From positions 46,516 to 110,515 of the forward strand of contig CALCOY010000097.1 of NCBI GenBank assembly GCA_937897325.1: a stretch of 64,000 nt of DNA, given 5' to 3'. Under the pieces are notes generated by a model. That model made no database searches. It was not told the DNA's origin and saw nothing but the letters and a program-made list of their open reading frames with translations. Source of the DNA: an uncultured Shimia sp. (GTDB lineage: Bacteria; Pseudomonadota; Alphaproteobacteria; Rhodobacterales; Rhodobacteraceae). Of this stretch, positions 1 through 9,353 are shown one piece after another. The number at the start of each line of letters is the position of its first letter. Position 1 is the stretch's first letter. A program made the position numbers and the translations under genes.

Positions 1-281
1 GCTGCGTCATCCGGGGCGAGACGACCCATTACGATACAGTCTGCAACGACAGCAGCCGGGCGATCACCCTTCTGGGTCTTCAGGGGCTTTGCATTGGCAA
101 CGGGATCCTCACCGTCGAGAATTTGCAACAGGCGCAGGTGCGCGCGGATCCTGCTGATCAGAACAAAGGCGGCGGGGCGGCGGCTGCCGCCTTGCACCTT
201 GTCGCGCTGAGCCGTAAGTGGGGTCGCGAAACCAAGGGGGTCGGGTTCAAACCGCTTTCCGAGCCGATCCAGATTGCCTGA
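1..281 (+). CDS. ribH: 6,7-dimethyl-8-ribityllumazine synthase, C-terminal part
   Basis: Reading from base 3, the frame gives a RibH C-terminus of about 92 residues, beginning within the conserved CVIRGETTHYD stretch and running through the AITLLG-like and GNGILTVEN segments. RibH condenses 5-amino-6-ribitylaminouracil with dihydroxybutanone phosphate in riboflavin synthesis, forming cytosolic oligomers. The N-terminal part lies before the window. The TGA stop at 279-281 directly abuts the nusB ATG, which suggests one transcript. This ribH-nusB junction is common in alphaproteobacteria. Confidence 0.93.
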   Translation, partial: CVIRGETTHYDTVCNDSSRAITLLGLQGLCIGNGILTVENLQQAQVRADPADQNKGGGAAAAALHLVALSRKWGRETKGVGFKPLSEPIQIA

Positions 282-749
282 ATGACACTTTCCGGAAACC
301 AGAAACGCAAGATGCGGTCCGCCGCCCGTCTTTACGCCGTTCAGGCTCTGTTCCAGATGGAGCAATCGGGCCAGACGGTTGACCAGGTTCGCCGCGAGTT
401 TCTGGATCATCGCTTTGGTGCGGTCTATGATGAGGCGGAGATGAATGAGGGCGATCCGGATCATTTCGAACGTGTGATGGAAGAGGCGGTCAACTATCAG
501 GCGCCGATCGACCAGGCCACCGATCGTGCACTTGTCGCAAAATGGCCTATTGCGCGGATCGATCCGACGCTTCGCGCCCTGTTCCGTGCCGCCGGTGCCG
601 AGTTTCGGGACAATTCTACGCCCCCCAAGGTCATCATCACCGAATACGTGGATGTGGCCCGCGCGTTTTTCCCTGATGGAAAAGAGCCGAAATTCGTCAA
701 TGCAGTTCTTGACCACATGGCGCGCGAAGCACGGCCAGAGGCGTTTTGA
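282..749 (+). CDS. nusB: Transcription antitermination factor NusB
   Basis: The 155-residue all-helical protein has the NusB-type start with RSAARLYAVQALFQME and the later KFVNAVLDHMAREA helix that ends this family. NusB binds the boxA RNA with S10/NusE and promotes antitermination of rRNA operons in the cytosol. Length fits the family, usually about 140-165 residues. The ATG follows the ribH stop with no gap, so translation is probably coupled. A small membrane protein and a quinone oxidoreductase follow on the same strand. Confidence 0.95.
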   Translation: MTLSGNQKRKMRSAARLYAVQALFQMEQSGQTVDQVRREFLDHRFGAVYDEAEMNEGDPDHFERVMEEAVNYQAPIDQATDRALVAKWPIARIDPTLRALFRAAGAEFRDNSTPPKVIITEYVDVARAFFPDGKEPKFVNAVLDHMAREARPEAF

Positions 750-816
750 TTGCGCGGGTTCGACACGATGCCGCGTCAGACTAGATTTATCGTGGAGTTA
801 ATTGGAAGGCGCGCAA

Positions 817-1047
817 ATGCCATCGCTTGTCCGGCTTTTCATCACCCAAGGCGCCCTCGGCTTTCTGCTGTCGGCAGTGTTTGTCTTTGGCCTCCTCTGG
901 TTCAACGTGATGAACCTCGCCTATCTCGTAACCCATACGGTCGACGGTCCGCTGGCTGTGTTTCTTTTGTGGTTTTTCAACGGTCTCCTTTTTGGCAGTG
1001 TGCAGATCGGGTATGTGGTCTTCGCACGTGCAGGATCGGACGAATAA
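817..1047 (+). CDS. Small two-helix membrane protein
   Basis: A 76-residue protein with two hydrophobic segments, around residues 12-35 and 45-68, separated by a short polar loop. The ATG at 817 was chosen over an upstream TTG because a GGAAGG ribosome-binding site lies at 804-809. It sits between nusB and a quinone oxidoreductase on the same strand. The family is not recognised by name and no catalytic motif is visible. An inner-membrane location is inferred from hydrophobicity only. Confidence 0.7.
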   Translation: MPSLVRLFITQGALGFLLSAVFVFGLLWFNVMNLAYLVTHTVDGPLAVFLLWFFNGLLFGSVQIGYVVFARAGSDE

Positions 1048-1073
1048 TCAATCTCAGATAAATGGAAGACGTC

Positions 1074-2045
1074 ATGCGCGCCATGCAGGTCGTAGAGTTG
1101 GGCGAACCCCTTGCCCTGAATAACATCCCCAAACCTGAACCTGCACCGGGTGAGGTTCTGGTCAGAATTCACGCCTGCGGTCTGAATTTTGGCGACACGC
1201 TGATCATCAAAGGAAGCTATCAGGAAAAGCCGCCGCTTCCCGCGACGATCGGGATGGAGCTTTCCGGCGTCGTCGAGGCGCTTGGCGAAGGGGTGACGGG
1301 CCTGTCTGTTGGGCAACGCATCGCAGCCTATTCCGGCTTTGGCGGTCTTGCGGACTATGCCGCCTTGCCAGCGGAGATTTGTGTTCCGATCCCGGATCAG
1401 ATGAGTGCGGTAGATGCAGCAGCCTTTCTTGTGGCTTATGGTACCAGCCATGTGGCTCTCGACTACAAGGCTCAGATGCGGCCTGGTGAACGGCTTCTGG
1501 TGCTCGGTGCTTCGGGCGGTGTGGGGCTAACCGCGGTTGAACTTGGCAAGCTGATGGGGGCTGAGGTCATCGCATGCGCGCGCGGGTCCGAAAAACTGGA
1601 CATCGCCAAGGCCGCCGGGGCTGATCATCTGATTGACAGCCAGACAGATGACATCCGGGAAATCGTCAAGTCACTGGGCGGTGCGGATGTGGTTTATGAC
1701 CCGATCGGCGGCGGGCAATTCAAGGCTGCCCTGCGCGCTTGCAACGCCGAGGCGCGTATCCTGCCTCTTGGCTTTGCCTCGGGCGAGGTGCCGCAAATTC
1801 CGGCCAATATCCTGCTGGTCAAGAACCTGACCGTGATCGGCTATTACTGGGGCGGCTACATGCGGGTAAATCCGGCTGTGCTGACCGACAGTTTCAAGGT
1901 GCTTTTCGACTGGTATGCGGAGGGCAAGCTAAAACCGCATGTCAGCTCCGTGATGCCGCTGGAAGATGCGAACGCGGCCCTGGATCTGCTGCGCAAGCGG
2001 AAAGCCACTGGCAAGGTGATTGTCGAAATCGCCGCAGAGGCCTAG
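1074..2045 (+). CDS. NADPH:quinone oxidoreductase, zinc-independent MDR family
   Basis: The 323-residue protein has the GroES-like N-terminal half of the medium-chain dehydrogenase family (ACGLNFGDTLIIKGSYQ, PATIGMELSGVVEALG) and a Rossmann half with LLVLGASGGVGLTAVELGK around residue 145. Structural zinc cysteines are absent, as expected for the quinone reductase (QOR) branch. Such enzymes use NADPH to reduce quinones or enoyl-type substrates; the substrate cannot be read from the sequence. ATG 1074 was preferred over ATG 1062 because GGAAG at 1064-1068 is placed to serve it. It converges with the next gene, overlapping its end by 4 bases. Confidence 0.9.
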   Translation: MRAMQVVELGEPLALNNIPKPEPAPGEVLVRIHACGLNFGDTLIIKGSYQEKPPLPATIGMELSGVVEALGEGVTGLSVGQRIAAYSGFGGLADYAALPAEICVPIPDQMSAVDAAAFLVAYGTSHVALDYKAQMRPGERLLVLGASGGVGLTAVELGKLMGAEVIACARGSEKLDIAKAAGADHLIDSQTDDIREIVKSLGGADVVYDPIGGGQFKAALRACNAEARILPLGFASGEVPQIPANILLVKNLTVIGYYWGGYMRVNPAVLTDSFKVLFDWYAEGKLKPHVSSVMPLEDANAALDLLRKRKATGKVIVEIAAEA

Positions 2046-3061
2046 TCAAACGTCCCTGCGACGCGCCCTAGCAGCATGAAGGCACGTGACGTGCGCGTGT
2101 TTGCCAAAGAAGATATCTCGGCGTCACTGGCGCGTTCGGCAAAAGCTGCAAACGTCCTGTCAAAAAGCCGTAGGAAGTGATGGGCCGCATCGCGGAAGAT
2201 CGGGTCTTTTTTGAGCCTGCCAGCCGCCAGCGCAAGGGCCTGGCGATCATGCACACCGCCCAGCGACGCAATAGCCCGCCCCCGATCGCCCGCAGCAAAC
2301 AGCCGCCATGTTTCTGGCCGCGCGCGGTCGGGCTGAAGGTCGTCCATGTAAACACCGTCCTGGCTCAGCAAGGTCAACACGTCCTGTGCTGCCTGTATCA
2401 ACTGGGCCGAGCTTCTGTCCCGCATGGCCCGGCGCAAAGCGGCAAAGCCGTCTTCATCCTCTGCCGTTTCGGGAAAATTGAGCGCCCGGATGAAATCCGA
2501 ATGCGCGATAGGTGGGGCCAAATCTTCGGTCAGCGCTTCAAGGCCAAGAGACGGCTGCACCTCATCCCCAAGCTGCATTGGTTCCTGCGCCAGTTCAACC
2601 TCAACCGCCTCCGTTTCGCGCCGGGACGAAAAGGTCGCGAGCGCGCTTTCAGTCTTGCGTGTGGCGGCGGCGATCTCGTCGAGCTTTTTGGCCACCGAAG
2701 GCTCTACCGTGTTGCCGCTTTGCGCTTGTGCGATATAGGCCTGCCGGATCGTGTCGATGGCCGCCTGAAGGCGCTGGCTTTCCTCAAACATCGTGCGGCT
2801 AGATCGCAGCACCGTGGCCGCCAGCCAGATCATGCCCACTGGCAGGATGATTGCCAGTAATGTGACGGCCCATCTCAGGTGGTCAAGCCCGGTCTGTCCC
2901 CCGTCACCACCCGGCAGCACGAAAAACAGGATGGTGGCCCCAATTACCCAGACCAAAGAAAACAGACCCGCCGCGATCTCAAAACCGGTCAGACCCTCGG
3001 CGCGTGGGCGTTCGTAGATGCCCAGCGGGGTCGGTCGATCCTGTTTGGGCGTGTCGGACAT
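2042..3061 (-). CDS. Two-TM membrane protein of unknown function downstream of greA
   Basis: The 339-residue protein has two transmembrane segments (about residues 27-49 and 64-86) separated by a glycine/aspartate-rich loop. A predicted coiled stretch follows (about 90-150), then a soluble helical C-terminal domain with many alanines. No enzymatic motif is visible and I cannot assign a named family. It starts 9 bases after greA on the same strand, so the two are likely co-transcribed. An inner-membrane anchor with a cytosolic tail is inferred from topology. Confidence 0.75.
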   Translation of the reverse strand: MSDTPKQDRPTPLGIYERPRAEGLTGFEIAAGLFSLVWVIGATILFFVLPGGDGGQTGLDHLRWAVTLLAIILPVGMIWLAATVLRSSRTMFEESQRLQAAIDTIRQAYIAQAQSGNTVEPSVAKKLDEIAAATRKTESALATFSSRRETEAVEVELAQEPMQLGDEVQPSLGLEALTEDLAPPIAHSDFIRALNFPETAEDEDGFAALRRAMRDRSSAQLIQAAQDVLTLLSQDGVYMDDLQPDRARPETWRLFAAGDRGRAIASLGGVHDRQALALAAGRLKKDPIFRDAAHHFLRLFDRTFAAFAERASDAEISSLANTRTSRAFMLLGRVAGTFD

Positions 3062-3070
3062 ACGCTGTCT

Positions 3071-3541
3071 CTAGACGTAGTCTATGCTGAGCACTTCGTA
3101 GGATTTCTCGCCGCCTGGTGTGCGCACCTCGACACTGTCGCCTTCTTCCTTGCCGATCAACGCCCGCGCAATTGGGGATTTGATGTTTAAAAGACCCTTC
3201 TCGATATTGGCTTCGTGTTCGCCCACGATCTGCCAGGTCTTTTCCTCATCCGTGTCCTCATCAACCAGCTTAACGGTCGCCCCGAATTTGATTGTGCCGG
3301 ACAGCTTGGCGGGATCGATCACCTCGGCCAGACCCAGAATGCCCTCAAGCTCCTTGATCCGCCCTTCTATGAAGGACTGCTTTTCCCTTGCGGAATGATA
3401 CTCTGCGTTTTCCGAAAGATCGCCATGCTCGCGCGCTTCCGCGATCGCCTTGATGATCGCCGGACGCTCCTCTGATTTGAGGTGCTTTAACTCGGTCTCC
3501 AGGGCGGCATGCCCTGTGCGGGTCATCGGTATTTTATCCAT
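3071..3541 (-). CDS. greA: Transcription elongation factor GreA
   Basis: The 156-residue protein matches GreA along its full length. The N-terminal antiparallel coiled coil contains [16 protein letters not shown], whose acidic tip residues (D-L-S-E-N-A-E) enter the RNA polymerase secondary channel. The C-terminal FKBP-like domain includes [17 protein letters not shown]. GreA stimulates cleavage of backtracked RNA by RNA polymerase. The gene is transcribed away from the ETF-QO gene, with about 270 bases between the starts for both promoters. Confidence 0.97.
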   Translation of the reverse strand: MDKIPMTRTGHAALETELKHLKSEERPAIIKAIAEAREHGDLSENAEYHSAREKQSFIEGRIKELEGILGLAEVIDPAKLSGTIKFGATVKLVDEDTDEEKTWQIVGEHEANIEKGLLNIKSPIARALIGKEEGDSVEVRTPGGEKSYEVLSIDYV

Positions 3542-3811
3542 ATCGGGGCGTCCAAGTGCTAAGGCGGATTCTGCGTCGCCTGAAAACGATGCTCATCACC
3601 TGATCAAAACGCAGACCCGAATGCAAGTGTCGTCATCGCGGCAAGGCATCGGCTGGCCTCTCCTCGCCTGCGACGGCCTTTCGCATTCCTTCACAGCTTT
3701 ACCACAATATATAACGCAGTGTCGCAATTGCATTGATGATATCTCTGCACTAGCTAGCGATCGATCTATTCGGGTGCACATACCCGATTGCGCAACGGAG
3801 GAGCCGCCGGG

Positions 3812-5461
3812 ATGGCCGAAGTGACACGCGAAGCGATGGAGTATGACGTGGTGATCGTCGGCGCGGGGCCTGCGGGGCTAAGTGCAGCAATACGGCTGAA
3901 ACAGTTGGATGCCAATCTGGAAGTTGTTGTCTTGGAAAAAGGCTCTGAGGTCGGTGCGCATATCCTGTCAGGTGCGGTGCTGGACCCTTGTGCGCTGAAC
4001 GAACTGATCCCCGATTGGAAAGAGAAGGGCGCGCCTATCACCGTCCCGGTCAAGGAAGACAACTTCTATATGCTGGGTGAGGCGGGGCATATCCGTATAC
4101 CAAACTTCCCCATGCCGCCTCTGATGAACAACCACGGCAACTACATTGTCTCCATGGGTAATGTCTGCCGCTGGATGGCCGAACAGGCCGAGGAGTTGGG
4201 GGTTGAGATCTTCCCGGGCATGTCTTGTTCCGAGCTTGTCTACGGCGAGAATGGTGAAGTGAAAGGCGTCGTCGCGGGCGAGTTCGGCATCAACCCCGAT
4301 GGCACACATTCCGATGGCTACGAACCCGGGATGGAGTTGCACGGCAAGTATGTCTTCCTGGGTGAAGGTGTACGCGGGTCATTGTCAAAGCAGGTCATCG
4401 CCAAATACGAGCTCGACAAAGGCAAGGAGCCACAGAAATACGGCCTTGGCATGAAAGAGATCTGGGAAATCGACCCGGCCAAGCACAAGGAGGGCAGCGT
4501 GACCCACACGATGGGCTGGCCCTTGGGCGGCAATGCCGGGGGTGGGTCATTCATCTACCACCTTGATAACAATCAGGTTTACGTCGGTTTCGTGGTGCAT
4601 CTGAACTACAGAAATCCGCACCTTTTTCCCTACATGGAATTTCAGCGCTTCAAACATCATGCGCTGGTTGCCGATCTGCTTGAAGGTGGCAAGCGTGTGG
4701 CCTATGGCGCGCGTGCAATAACAGAGGGCGGCTGGCAATCCATGCCGAAGCTCGAATTTCCTGGCGGTGCGCTTCTGGGCTGCGCGGCGGGAATGGTCAA
4801 CGTGCCGAGGATCAAGGGCAACCACAATGCAATGCAATCCGGCATGCATGCCGCCGAAGCCGCTTATGCCGCTATTCAGGAAGGCCGCGGGGGGGATCAT
4901 TTGAACGGTTACGAGGCGGCTGTGCACCAAGGCCCGATCGCTGACGATCTGAAGAAAGTGCGCAATGTCAAACCTTTCTGGTCGAAATACGGCCTGACAG
5001 CATCCCTGGTTCTGGGTGGGTTCGACATGTGGACCAACACATTCGGCTTTTCGCTGTTCGGCACGCAAAAACACGGAAAGTCCGATGCGAAGGCCACCGA
5101 CAAGGCCTCCCAGCACAAACCGATTGACTATCCCAAACCTGATGGAAAGCTATCCTTTGACCGCCTGACCAATGTGTCCTTCGCGATGACCAATCACGAA
5201 GAAAGCCAGCCCGCACATCTCAAACTGGGCGACACAAGCATTCCGGTAAACATCAATCTGCCGGAATATGCAGGACCTTCAGCGCGCTATTGCCCCGCTG
5301 GTGTCTACGAGTTTGTCGAGGAAGAGGGTAAGGACACGCGTTTTGTCATCAACTTCCAGAACTGCGTGCATTGCAAGACGTGTGACATCAAGGATCCCAG
5401 CCAGAACATCACCTGGACAACGCCCCAAGGTGGCGACGGGCCGAATTACCCGAATATGTGA
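3812..5461 (+). CDS. Electron transfer flavoprotein-ubiquinone oxidoreductase
   Basis: The 549-residue protein has an FAD-binding GAGPAGLSAAIRLKQ near residue 20. Its C-terminal ferredoxin-like region has cysteines in YCPAGVYEF and NFQNCVHCKTCDIKDP, which ligate a 4Fe-4S cluster. It passes electrons from reduced ETF, fed by acyl-CoA and dimethylglycine-type dehydrogenases, to ubiquinone at the inner membrane. ATG 3812 was chosen because GGAGGAG lies at 3797-3803; the upstream TTG lacks one. Length fits the family. The dimethylglycine dehydrogenase-like protein at 43.5-46.0 kb could be one upstream donor (inference). Confidence 0.96.
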   Translation: MAEVTREAMEYDVVIVGAGPAGLSAAIRLKQLDANLEVVVLEKGSEVGAHILSGAVLDPCALNELIPDWKEKGAPITVPVKEDNFYMLGEAGHIRIPNFPMPPLMNNHGNYIVSMGNVCRWMAEQAEELGVEIFPGMSCSELVYGENGEVKGVVAGEFGINPDGTHSDGYEPGMELHGKYVFLGEGVRGSLSKQVIAKYELDKGKEPQKYGLGMKEIWEIDPAKHKEGSVTHTMGWPLGGNAGGGSFIYHLDNNQVYVGFVVHLNYRNPHLFPYMEFQRFKHHALVADLLEGGKRVAYGARAITEGGWQSMPKLEFPGGALLGCAAGMVNVPRIKGNHNAMQSGMHAAEAAYAAIQEGRGGDHLNGYEAAVHQGPIADDLKKVRNVKPFWSKYGLTASLVLGGFDMWTNTFGFSLFGTQKHGKSDAKATDKASQHKPIDYPKPDGKLSFDRLTNVSFAMTNHEESQPAHLKLGDTSIPVNINLPEYAGPSARYCPAGVYEFVEEEGKDTRFVINFQNCVHCKTCDIKDPSQNITWTTPQGGDGPNYPNM

Positions 5462-5485
5462 TCGCGTCAAAATCACCGCGTCGGC

Positions 5486-5517
5486 ACCGGCCACTCGCAA
5501 GAGTTGGCCGGTTTTTT
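5486..5517 (+). terminator. Rho-independent terminator of the ETF-QO gene
   Basis: A hairpin with stem ACCGGCCA / TGGCCGGT, extended by CTC/GAG, is followed by a run of six T. It lies 25 bases after the ETF-QO stop codon. Confidence 0.9.
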
Positions 5518-5560
5518 GTATACGCAAACCGATATTGCATAGGTTTCAAGATGTACGGTT

Positions 5561-7543
5561 ATGTATGGGATATTCTTTTTGCATGTAGAGAGACAGCCCT
5601 TGGTAAACCCATTTCCGAACGCTGGCCCCGAATTCATCGTCAACACTTATCGTGCCCAGTGGCAAAGCGATCCGGACGTTGCTGTTCTCGCCGACGGCAG
5701 TTTCGTCATTGTCTGGCGGTCCTTCTTTTCTGAGGACGCCGGATCGGTCTATTACATCGGCGGCCAGCGGTTCGCGGCCGATGGTACGCGGTTGGGCAAT
5801 GAACTGATCCTGAGCAACACGAGCCGCGAGGCCGAGTATCCCCGGATCGACCCTTTGCCGGACGGCGGATATGCCGTTGTCTACGAGGCCGCACCCGAGA
5901 CCATTCTGGGCCAATCCGACATCTATTTCCGGACATTTGATGCGGACGGCACACCCAGGATTCAGGCGCGTCAGATCAGCCCAAACGTGGATGATTGGTT
6001 CTTTTCCAGTGAAGTACTGGCGCTGTCGAACGGAAACAGCGTCGTCTTCTATTCCGGTGACGTCGATGGAGATGTCGGAGAGGGCATTGTCGCACAGGTC
6101 GTCAATGGCCAGGGGGCGCCGGTCGGGGCGCGTTATCTCGTCAATCAGACGACATTTGCCGATCAGCACTCTGCCCGCGCGGTTGAACTGACCAATGGAA
6201 ACTCCGTTGTCATCTGGGACAGTGAACTCACCACGATCAATGAGGTCGGCAATCCCGTCGATGATGCGCGTGGTCGCATCCTTGGTCCGGATGGTCGACC
6301 CATAGGCAACGAGTTTCGGATCACCAATGACAATGATGGCGTGAATGGCGGCATTTATCTGACACAAACCGATCTGGATGTGGCGGCCCTTCCCGACGGA
6401 CGCTTTGTGGCCACATGGTACGAGACGAATATCGTAACAGATCCAACCTCGTTTGAAATCCGCGGGCGCATCTTCGGCCCGAATGGTGGGCCTCAGTCGC
6501 CGATCTTCAAGGTCAACACTACCGATGGTCGGGTGGTCAACAACAGCAGTGTCGTCGCACTCGAAGGCGGGGGCTTTGTGGTTGTCTACGACGTAACGAC
6601 CAATTTCGACGATCTCGATGATGTTTACGGCCAGTTCTTTTCCGACAGTGGACAACGGATCGGCACCGAATTCCATGTCGCGCAAGTCCGTTCAAACGTA
6701 CAGGAGGAGGCGCAGATAGACGCCCTTCAGAACGGCGGTTTCGTCGTGACGTGGATGTCGGAATTTACCGATGGTGATAACGACGGCATATCCGCACGGG
6801 TGTTCGGGCCCCCTGATGTCGGGGATCTGGTGCTCAACGGCACGAATGGCAATGATCGTCTGGTGGGGCAAACAGGCAATGATCTGCTGCAAGGACTGCC
6901 CGGAAATGACACGCTGATCGGAAATGCAGGCAATGATACGCTGAACGGCGGCGGCGGGTCGGACAATATCAACGGCGGCGCAGGCAATGACCTGATCATC
7001 GGCGGGCCGGGGTCTGTCGACCTGCGCGACACCATATTTGCCGGGGCGGGTAATGATACCGTAGATGGGGGGGCAGGCAACGACCTGATTTACGGTCAGG
7101 ATGGCAACGATGTGATTGAGGGCGGCGCTGGTGTGGACGAGGTGATCGGCCAGGCTGGCAATGATGTGCTCACTGGGTCAGGCTTCTCCGATCTGATCTT
7201 CGGCGGTGCCGGGGACGACTTCATCAATGGCGGCTTCGGCTTTGATCGCGTAAATGGCGGCGCTGGGGCAGACCGCTTTTTCCATGTCGGGGTGCAGGGT
7301 CATGGGTCGGACTGGATCCAGGATTTCGCTGAAGAGGATAAGCTTGTCTTTGGCGGCGCGGCATCGATCGATCAATTTCAGGTGAACACCGCGCTCACCG
7401 GCGGGGCAGGGGACGCCGCGGTGGCTGAAGCCTTTGTGATCTACCGCCCGACGGGTCAAATTCTCTGGGCTTTGGTTGATGGAGCCAGCCAGGATGCGCT
7501 CACTTTACGCATCGGTGCGCAGGAATTTGATCTTATGATCTAA
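5561..7543 (+). CDS. Secreted RTX calcium-binding protein with N-terminal propeller-like repeats
   Basis: The 660-residue protein has two parts. Residues about 25-425 hold roughly seven repeats built around ADGSFVIVW and GQRFAADG, which look like beta-propeller blades. Residues about 430-570 carry a dozen or more RTX nonapeptides of the GGxGNDxL type, such as GGAGNDLIYGQDGND. RTX repeats bind calcium and mark type I (ABC) secretion, whose signal is C-terminal; no N-terminal signal peptide is seen and no transporter gene is nearby. TTG 5600 is an alternative start, preceded by GAGAG. Ligand and function are unknown. Confidence 0.88.
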   Translation: MYGIFFLHVERQPLVNPFPNAGPEFIVNTYRAQWQSDPDVAVLADGSFVIVWRSFFSEDAGSVYYIGGQRFAADGTRLGNELILSNTSREAEYPRIDPLPDGGYAVVYEAAPETILGQSDIYFRTFDADGTPRIQARQISPNVDDWFFSSEVLALSNGNSVVFYSGDVDGDVGEGIVAQVVNGQGAPVGARYLVNQTTFADQHSARAVELTNGNSVVIWDSELTTINEVGNPVDDARGRILGPDGRPIGNEFRITNDNDGVNGGIYLTQTDLDVAALPDGRFVATWYETNIVTDPTSFEIRGRIFGPNGGPQSPIFKVNTTDGRVVNNSSVVALEGGGFVVVYDVTTNFDDLDDVYGQFFSDSGQRIGTEFHVAQVRSNVQEEAQIDALQNGGFVVTWMSEFTDGDNDGISARVFGPPDVGDLVLNGTNGNDRLVGQTGNDLLQGLPGNDTLIGNAGNDTLNGGGGSDNINGGAGNDLIIGGPGSVDLRDTIFAGAGNDTVDGGAGNDLIYGQDGNDVIEGGAGVDEVIGQAGNDVLTGSGFSDLIFGGAGDDFINGGFGFDRVNGGAGADRFFHVGVQGHGSDWIQDFAEEDKLVFGGAASIDQFQVNTALTGGAGDAAVAEAFVIYRPTGQILWALVDGASQDALTLRIGAQEFDLMI

Positions 7544-7625
7544 CGTCACAAATGAACCGCAATTCAACCGTTGCTTCGTCACGCGGGCATGTTAGCCTGC
7601 CTGCCAGCGATGACAGGAGTGACCT

Positions 7626-9344
7626 TTGAAACGATCCCTTTGCCTTGCGCTTTTTGTTGCGGCCTCCGCCGCTTTGCCCACCGACAGCTTTGCCCAGGCC
7701 CGGTCTGCGGCTGGCGCATATCTGGCGGCACGTCAGGCCGCGATGCAAAGCGATTACCAGGCCGCAGCACTTTATTACACGCAAGCTTTGGCGCGGGATC
7801 GGTTGAACCCCAGCCTTATGGAAGACACGATCATCGCGCAGCTTGCCCTTGGTCGCGTTGACCGCGCTCTGCCCGTCGCGAAAATCCTCGAAGAGGAAGG
7901 TCATCGTAGCCAGGCCGCCCATATGGCGATCATTGCCGATCTGCTGGCAAATGAAGACTATGAATCACTTTTGCAACGTGAGGCAGACAGATCCGGCATT
8001 GGACCGCTGGTCGATGGTCTGTTGTCCGCATGGGCACATATTGGCCTCGGCAACATAGACGACGGGATCGTGGCCTTCGACACGGCAGGCACAGAAGAGG
8101 CCTTGCGCAACTTCACCCAGTACCACAAGGCTATGGCTTTGGCCTATGTCGGCGACTTCGAGGCGGCCGAAGGCGTCTTTACCGCAGAAGGCGCCAGCCG
8201 CAACCTGCAAACCCGGCGCGGGGCCATGGCCCGGGCCGAGATCCTGTCGCAATTGGGCCGAAACGCGGATGCGCTGGCCTATCTGGAGGACGCGTTCGGC
8301 GGCGCGAGCGATCCCGAAATCCTTCAGTTGAAAGCGGCATTGAAGGGCGACGAAAAGGTGCCCTTCTCCCATGTGACATCCGTTCAGGAAGGGGCCGCCG
8401 AGGTATTCTTTTCTCTGGCTGGTGCTTTGCGCAACGAAGCTGGCCCGAACTACACGCTGCTTTACGGTCGCCTCGCCTTGCATCTGCGGCCGGACCACGT
8501 GGACGCGCTGCTGCTGAATGCCGAACTGCTTGAGAACCTTGGGCAGTACGAACTGGCCATAGCCGACTATAAACGCGTCCCTGATACCGACCCTGCCTTT
8601 CACGCAGCCGAGATTGGTCGGGCAGAAGTCTTGCGCCGGGATGACAAACCGAACGCAGCAATCGAAGTGCTTGAACAACTGGCCAAGCGCTTCCCGGATC
8701 ATGTCTCGGTGCATTCGACCCTCGGCGATATTTTTCGCCAGCAGGAGAATTATCAGAAGGCGGTGACTTCTTATGACACCGCACTGGATCTTCTGGATGA
8801 TGGCAATCAGGGCGAGTGGTTTCTCCATTACGCCCGCGCGATTTCCTATGAGCGTCTTGGTGAGTGGCCTTCGGCCGAGGCCGATTTTCGCCGCGCGCTT
8901 GATCTGAATCCGGATGCGCCGCAGGTTCTGAATTACCTCGGCTACTCGCTCGTCGAAAAGCAGATCAAGCTGGAAGAAGCGCTTGATATGATCGAAAAGG
9001 CCGTCGCCGCCAGCCCCGATAGCGGCTACATCGTCGACAGCCTCGGTTGGGTGCTGTACCGTCTTGGCCGCTATGATGAGGCCGTTACCCAAATGGAGCT
9101 CGCGGTCGAACTCATGCCCGTGGACCCCGTCGTCAATGATCATCTGGGCGATGTTTACTGGGCCGTGGGGCGCTATCGCGAGGCGGAGTTCCAATGGCGC
9201 CGCGCACTGAGCTTCATAAACGACGGCGAGACGGCACAGGACGCCGACCCCGAACGCATCCGCCGCAAGTTGGATATCGGTCTGGATCGTGTGCTGGCCG
9301 ATGAAGGCGCGGAACCCCTGCATGTGGTCGAAGACAGCCAGTAA
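7626..9344 (+). CDS. Exported TPR-repeat protein
   Basis: The 572-residue protein begins with a signal peptide (about residues 1-24, ending SFAQA). The rest is tetratricopeptide repeats, clearest near the C-terminus (EQLAKRFPDHVSVHSTLGDI, DSLGWVLYRLGRYDEAV, NDHLGDVYWAVGRYREAE). Such proteins act as periplasmic or outer-membrane scaffolds; no partner is identifiable here. The start is TTG, supported by AGGAG at 7614-7618. It lies 9 bases upstream of ispE on the same strand, so co-transcription is likely. Confidence 0.9.
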   Translation: MKRSLCLALFVAASAALPTDSFAQARSAAGAYLAARQAAMQSDYQAAALYYTQALARDRLNPSLMEDTIIAQLALGRVDRALPVAKILEEEGHRSQAAHMAIIADLLANEDYESLLQREADRSGIGPLVDGLLSAWAHIGLGNIDDGIVAFDTAGTEEALRNFTQYHKAMALAYVGDFEAAEGVFTAEGASRNLQTRRGAMARAEILSQLGRNADALAYLEDAFGGASDPEILQLKAALKGDEKVPFSHVTSVQEGAAEVFFSLAGALRNEAGPNYTLLYGRLALHLRPDHVDALLLNAELLENLGQYELAIADYKRVPDTDPAFHAAEIGRAEVLRRDDKPNAAIEVLEQLAKRFPDHVSVHSTLGDIFRQQENYQKAVTSYDTALDLLDDGNQGEWFLHYARAISYERLGEWPSAEADFRRALDLNPDAPQVLNYLGYSLVEKQIKLEEALDMIEKAVAASPDSGYIVDSLGWVLYRLGRYDEAVTQMELAVELMPVDPVVNDHLGDVYWAVGRYREAEFQWRRALSFINDGETAQDADPERIRRKLDIGLDRVLADEGAEPLHVVEDSQ

Positions 9345-9353
9345 GGCACGCCA

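Noticed and set aside
5546..6685. 379-residue minus-strand ORF
   Set aside because: Antisense to the RTX protein repeats.
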